Source: Flavobacterium sp. Root901 (GTDB taxonomy: Bacteria > Bacteroidota > Bacteroidia > Flavobacteriales > Flavobacteriaceae). From it: 64,000 bases of DNA. The position numbers and the translations under genes were made by a program. Positions 61,496 to 64,000 of this stretch are shown piece by piece. Location of the stretch: NCBI RefSeq assembly GCF_001429765.1, contig NZ_LMJB01000001.1:477268-541267 (forward strand). Direction: 5' to 3'. Below the pieces are notes generated by a model that ran no database searches, was not told the origin of the DNA, and worked only from the letters and a program-made list of their open reading frames with translations. Positions within the stretch are counted from its first letter, which is position 1; each line of letters starts with the position of its first letter.

Positions 61496-64000
61496 TTAGT
61501 TACTAATATACAGATAACCCGTTTTTTCAACTCTTCTTTCATCGTTATCAAATTCAAGTGTATAGAAATACGTTCCTGTAGGAAGCTTATCTCCTCTTAT
61601 GATTGTTGCACGTCCATCTGAGAAACCTTCAAAAGGATCTGTTACATTATCATAACCTTTTTTCTCATACACTATTACACCATATCTGTTATAAATCCTA
61701 ACCACATTATTTGGAAAACAATCGATGCCTTGAATTATAAATGTATCGTTTCTACCGTCTCCGTTCGGAGATAAACCATTATAGATGTTTGGAATACATA
61801 AAACATTAATTCTTTGGGTGAAAGTAGTTTGATTACCACATTCATCAATTGCAGTCCACGTTCTGTCAAGTGTATATTTCGCAGTGCAGTCACCATCGGT
61901 TTTGGTTTCGTAATAATTTACTACTGCTGTTCCGCATAAGTCGGTCGCAGTCAGAACAGCTGGTTCCGGAATTGTATTACAGTCTGCGTTTACTACTGCC
62001 TGAGGTAAAGGTTCAACAAAAACAGGTGCCGTTGTATCAGTTACAATAACTGTTTGTGTGTGTGAAGTCTGATTACCGCATGCATCAGAAGCTATCCATG
62101 TTCTGTAAAGCTTATAGTTTCCTGAGCAGGTTCCGTTTACTCTCACTTCATTATAAGTCACTTTGGCTGTCGAACAATTATCCGATGCTGTAAGGACTGC
62201 TGCTGTCGGAACTGAATCAGAACATTCAACCGCTATATTGGCTGGTAGTGCCTCTGCAAAAACAGGTGCTGTAGTATCAGACGCTATAATAGTCTGAACC
62301 AATTGTGATGTTAAACCACTACAATCTGTTAATGTATAGGTTCTTGTCAAAATGTATGGACTAGCAGCACATCCTGAGCCTCCGTTGTTTGCATCTGTTA
62401 TCGTTATGGTAACATTATTGTTGCAATTACCTGTTACATTGGTTACTGCATTACTGTTTGCTACAGGAATATCAGCAATACACTGCACAAACATGTCAGC
62501 CGGAGCCGTGCCCTGAGGTCCTTTTGTATTGTTAATTGTATACGTATATACCCAGTTATGAGTATGCTCTGCACAATCCTTAAAGCTGTAGGTGTAAGTA
62601 ACTATTCCATTACAAACTGGCATTGGCGAAATAACCGGTGCCAAAGCTGTTAATATATTTCCACAGTTGTCTTTTACTTCAGGGACTACAGGTGCCGTAA
62701 CAGCAGAAATACAATCAACTGTTGATGCACCGTCTTCCGGCATGACAAAATCAGCTCTTTCTATTGTAAATGTCTGCGTAACGGAAGTAGTGTTCATAAC
62801 TGTATCTTCTCCAGTATCTCTTACCTTATTATTGTTCGGATCTTCGTATTCCTTTACTGTGTAAGTTCTTAGTACGTTTCCATTACATCCCGGGTCAGGT
62901 CCATTTGAAGCTGTAATTTCAATTACGCCACAAGGAGTATCTCCAATATTTCCATCTCCGTTTCCTAAAGCTTCGTATTCTGCTTCTGTTAAAGTCTGCG
63001 CTGTCGGTAATTCGCTGTAACACGCTATATTTGCTGCCGGGAATGTTGGTACTTTTACTTCATATACACAGCAGACAGGCGCTACATCTGCCACTGTTAC
63101 AATGTTGCATGCATAAGCATCCTGAATTTTTACATCGTAATTTACTCCTGCTAAAATTTTATCAGAGGTCCATGAATTACCAGACCATGTTCCAGGAGTT
63201 CCAGTACCTGTTACAGTATAAGGCGGCTGACCTGTTACATTTAATGTCAACACATAACCATTACCGTCTAAAGCACACTGAGTTGAAGGCGAACCGTTTA
63301 GTGCAACGTGCTCAATAATGATATTTTGATCTGCCGTTGATACATTTCCATTTCCATCATTAAAAGTCCAGGTTACTACTGTGGTACCTTCATCAGTAAT
63401 TGGGAAAACTGCGGTCGTGGTCCCTGTTACGGTTCCAGCACAGTTATCCACAGCCGTTGGCGCGGTCAAAGAAGCGACCTCGCATTCTGCCCTGACATCT
63501 GCTAAAACTGGTGCAGCAGGTGCTGTAACATCGGTAATAATTACATTCTGGTCTGCCGTGTTTTTATTGCCGTTTCCATCGTTAAAAGTCCACGTTACAA
63601 TAGTGGTTCCCTGCGCTGTGATTGGAAAAACTGCGGTCGTTGTTCCTGTTACGGTTCCCGCGCAGTTATCCACAGCCGTCGGTGCGGTTAAAGAAGCTAT
63701 CTCGCATTCTGCCGTGACATCTGCCAATACTGGGACTGCCGGAGGAGTTGTATCAGTAATAATTACATTCTGGTCTGCCGTGCTTGTGTTGCCGTTTCCG
63801 TCATCAAAAGTCCACGTAACAACAGTGGTTCCCTGCGCTGTGATTGGAAAAACTGTCGTTGTGGTCCCTGTTACGGTTCCCGCGCAGTTGTCCACAGCCG
63901 TCGGCGCGGTTAATGAAGCTATCTCGCATTCTGCCGTGACATCAGCTAAGACCGGTGCGGCCGGTGCCGTGAAATCGGTAATAATTACATTCTGGTCTGC
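61496..64000 (-). CDS. large surface protein, HYR-like repeats, type B T9SS C-terminal domain; 5' end beyond the window
   Basis: Open to the window edge; at least 835 codons seen. Nearly identical 74-residue repeats (LTAPTAVDNCAGTVTGTT, VVTWTFDDGNGN) of the HYR/Ig-like type come first. Other Cys-rich Ig-like domains follow (APVFVEPLPQAVVNADCNTI, WTAIDECGNQTTFTQ), then the gliding-motility-associated C-terminal domain: YNGLSPNGDGRNDTF, IYNRYGVIVYEKKGY, GTYFYTLEF. Expected to be exported by the type IX system and held on the surface. The GTG near 63895 is inside a repeat and is not a real start. Confidence 0.9.
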   Translation of the reverse strand, partial: ADQNVIITDFTAPAAPVLADVTAECEIASLTAPTAVDNCAGTVTGTTTTVFPITAQGTTVVTWTFDDGNGNTSTADQNVIITDTTPPAVPVLADVTAECEIASLTAPTAVDNCAGTVTGTTTAVFPITAQGTTIVTWTFNDGNGNKNTADQNVIITDVTAPAAPVLADVRAECEVASLTAPTAVDNCAGTVTGTTTAVFPITDEGTTVVTWTFNDGNGNVSTADQNIIIEHVALNGSPSTQCALDGNGYVLTLNVTGQPPYTVTGTGTPGTWSGNSWTSDKILAGVNYDVKIQDAYACNIVTVADVAPVCCVYEVKVPTFPAANIACYSELPTAQTLTEAEYEALGNGDGNIGDTPCGVIEITASNGPDPGCNGNVLRTYTVKEYEDPNNNKVRDTGEDTVMNTTSVTQTFTIERADFVMPEDGASTVDCISAVTAPVVPEVKDNCGNILTALAPVISPMPVCNGIVTYTYSFKDCAEHTHNWVYTYTINNTKGPQGTAPADMFVQCIADIPVANSNAVTNVTGNCNNNVTITITDANNGGSGCAASPYILTRTYTLTDCSGLTSQLVQTIIASDTTAPVFAEALPANIAVECSDSVPTAAVLTASDNCSTAKVTYNEVRVNGTCSGNYKLYRTWIASDACGNQTSHTQTVIVTDTTAPVFVEPLPQAVVNADCNTIPEPAVLTATDLCGTAVVNYYETKTDGDCTAKYTLDRTWTAIDECGNQTTFTQRINVLCIPNIYNGLSPNGDGRNDTFIIQGIDCFPNNVVRIYNRYGVIVYEKKGYDNVTDPFEGFSDGRATIIRGDKLPTGTYFYTLEFDNDERRVEKTGYLYISN
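63312..64000. repeat. tandem 222-bp repeats in the surface-protein gene
   Basis: The phrase GTAATAATTACATTCTGG recurs at 63534, 63756 and 63978, exactly 222 bp (74 codons) apart, with high identity between. The array continues past the window. Such repeats favour copy-number change by recombination. Confidence 0.9.

Noticed and set aside
63895..63897. GTG near 63895 as start of the last surface protein
   Set aside because: The frame stays open to the window edge and the codon lies in the middle of a repeat unit.

Overview
The window comes from a Flavobacterium-like member of the Bacteroidota. Evidence: low G+C; promoters of the TAnnTTTG (-7) type in front of many genes; two cell-surface proteins with type IX secretion (type B) C-terminal domains, one paired with a PorP/SprF protein; and flavobacterial gene sets such as Hen1-Rnl-Pnkp1, MnmD and LETM1-related proteins. 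No prophage structural genes, transposases or CRISPR arrays were seen.

1-18.2 kb is an RNA-repair island, mostly on the minus strand. It holds a partial ATP-grasp protein, four tRNAs (one with the rare Ile anticodon UAU), a possible small RNA, an OLD-like ATPase/TOPRIM protein between two RlaP-type nucleotidyltransferases, a DUF434 PIN-like protein, TatD, and a complete hen1-rnl-pnkp1 operon (3'-end methylation, ligation, end healing). A second, T4 Rnl1-type RNA ligase, another nucleotidyltransferase, a RING/TerD-like protein and an HD phosphohydrolase follow. Between the RING gene and the HD gene lie two tRNA-like genes whose anticodon arms carry roughly 50-nt insertions, and seven copies of a 20-nt box, GGUCAA-N7-UUACUUC on the RNA strand. 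For five boxes the variable N7 finds a fully complementary 8-10 nt partner nearby (G-U pairs allowed); for two the match is weaker.

A 23-bp near-palindrome occurs at hen1, at the Rnl1-type ligase, at both tRNA-like units (one of them divergent with the HD gene) and upstream of a WYL-domain regulator at 24.1 kb. At the first four sites it lies exactly 8 bp from a -7-like element. This suggests one regulon: a WYL regulator controlling RNA repair enzymes and unusual tRNA-like RNAs. It is the most interesting system in the window.

18.4-23.8 kb is an SprF-like/adhesin pair for gliding or attachment. 25.3-31.9 kb is a MarR-headed fatty-acid beta-oxidation operon (FadN-, FadA- and FadE-like), interrupted by a four-helix-bundle ORF inside a perfect 16-bp inverted repeat. 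32-45.9 kb is mostly housekeeping and stress genes: GH18 glycosidase, secreted proteins, Cu/Zn SOD, carbonic anhydrase plus SulP transporter, Dps and OxyR, MnmD, IlvE, MazG-like. 46-47.4 kb is an ECF sigma/anti-sigma-like/periplasmic trio. 47.5-61.3 kb has a BNR-repeat protein, Kup, an RsmB-type methyltransferase, MenE-like ligase, CPBP protease, ArsC-like protein, a TonB-type barrel and FumC. The window ends inside a second large surface protein with 222-bp HYR-like repeats. Intergenic regions are rich in perfect or near-perfect inverted repeats of dispersed families. All pairings, motif searches and family calls were made by reading the sequence, without database searches.
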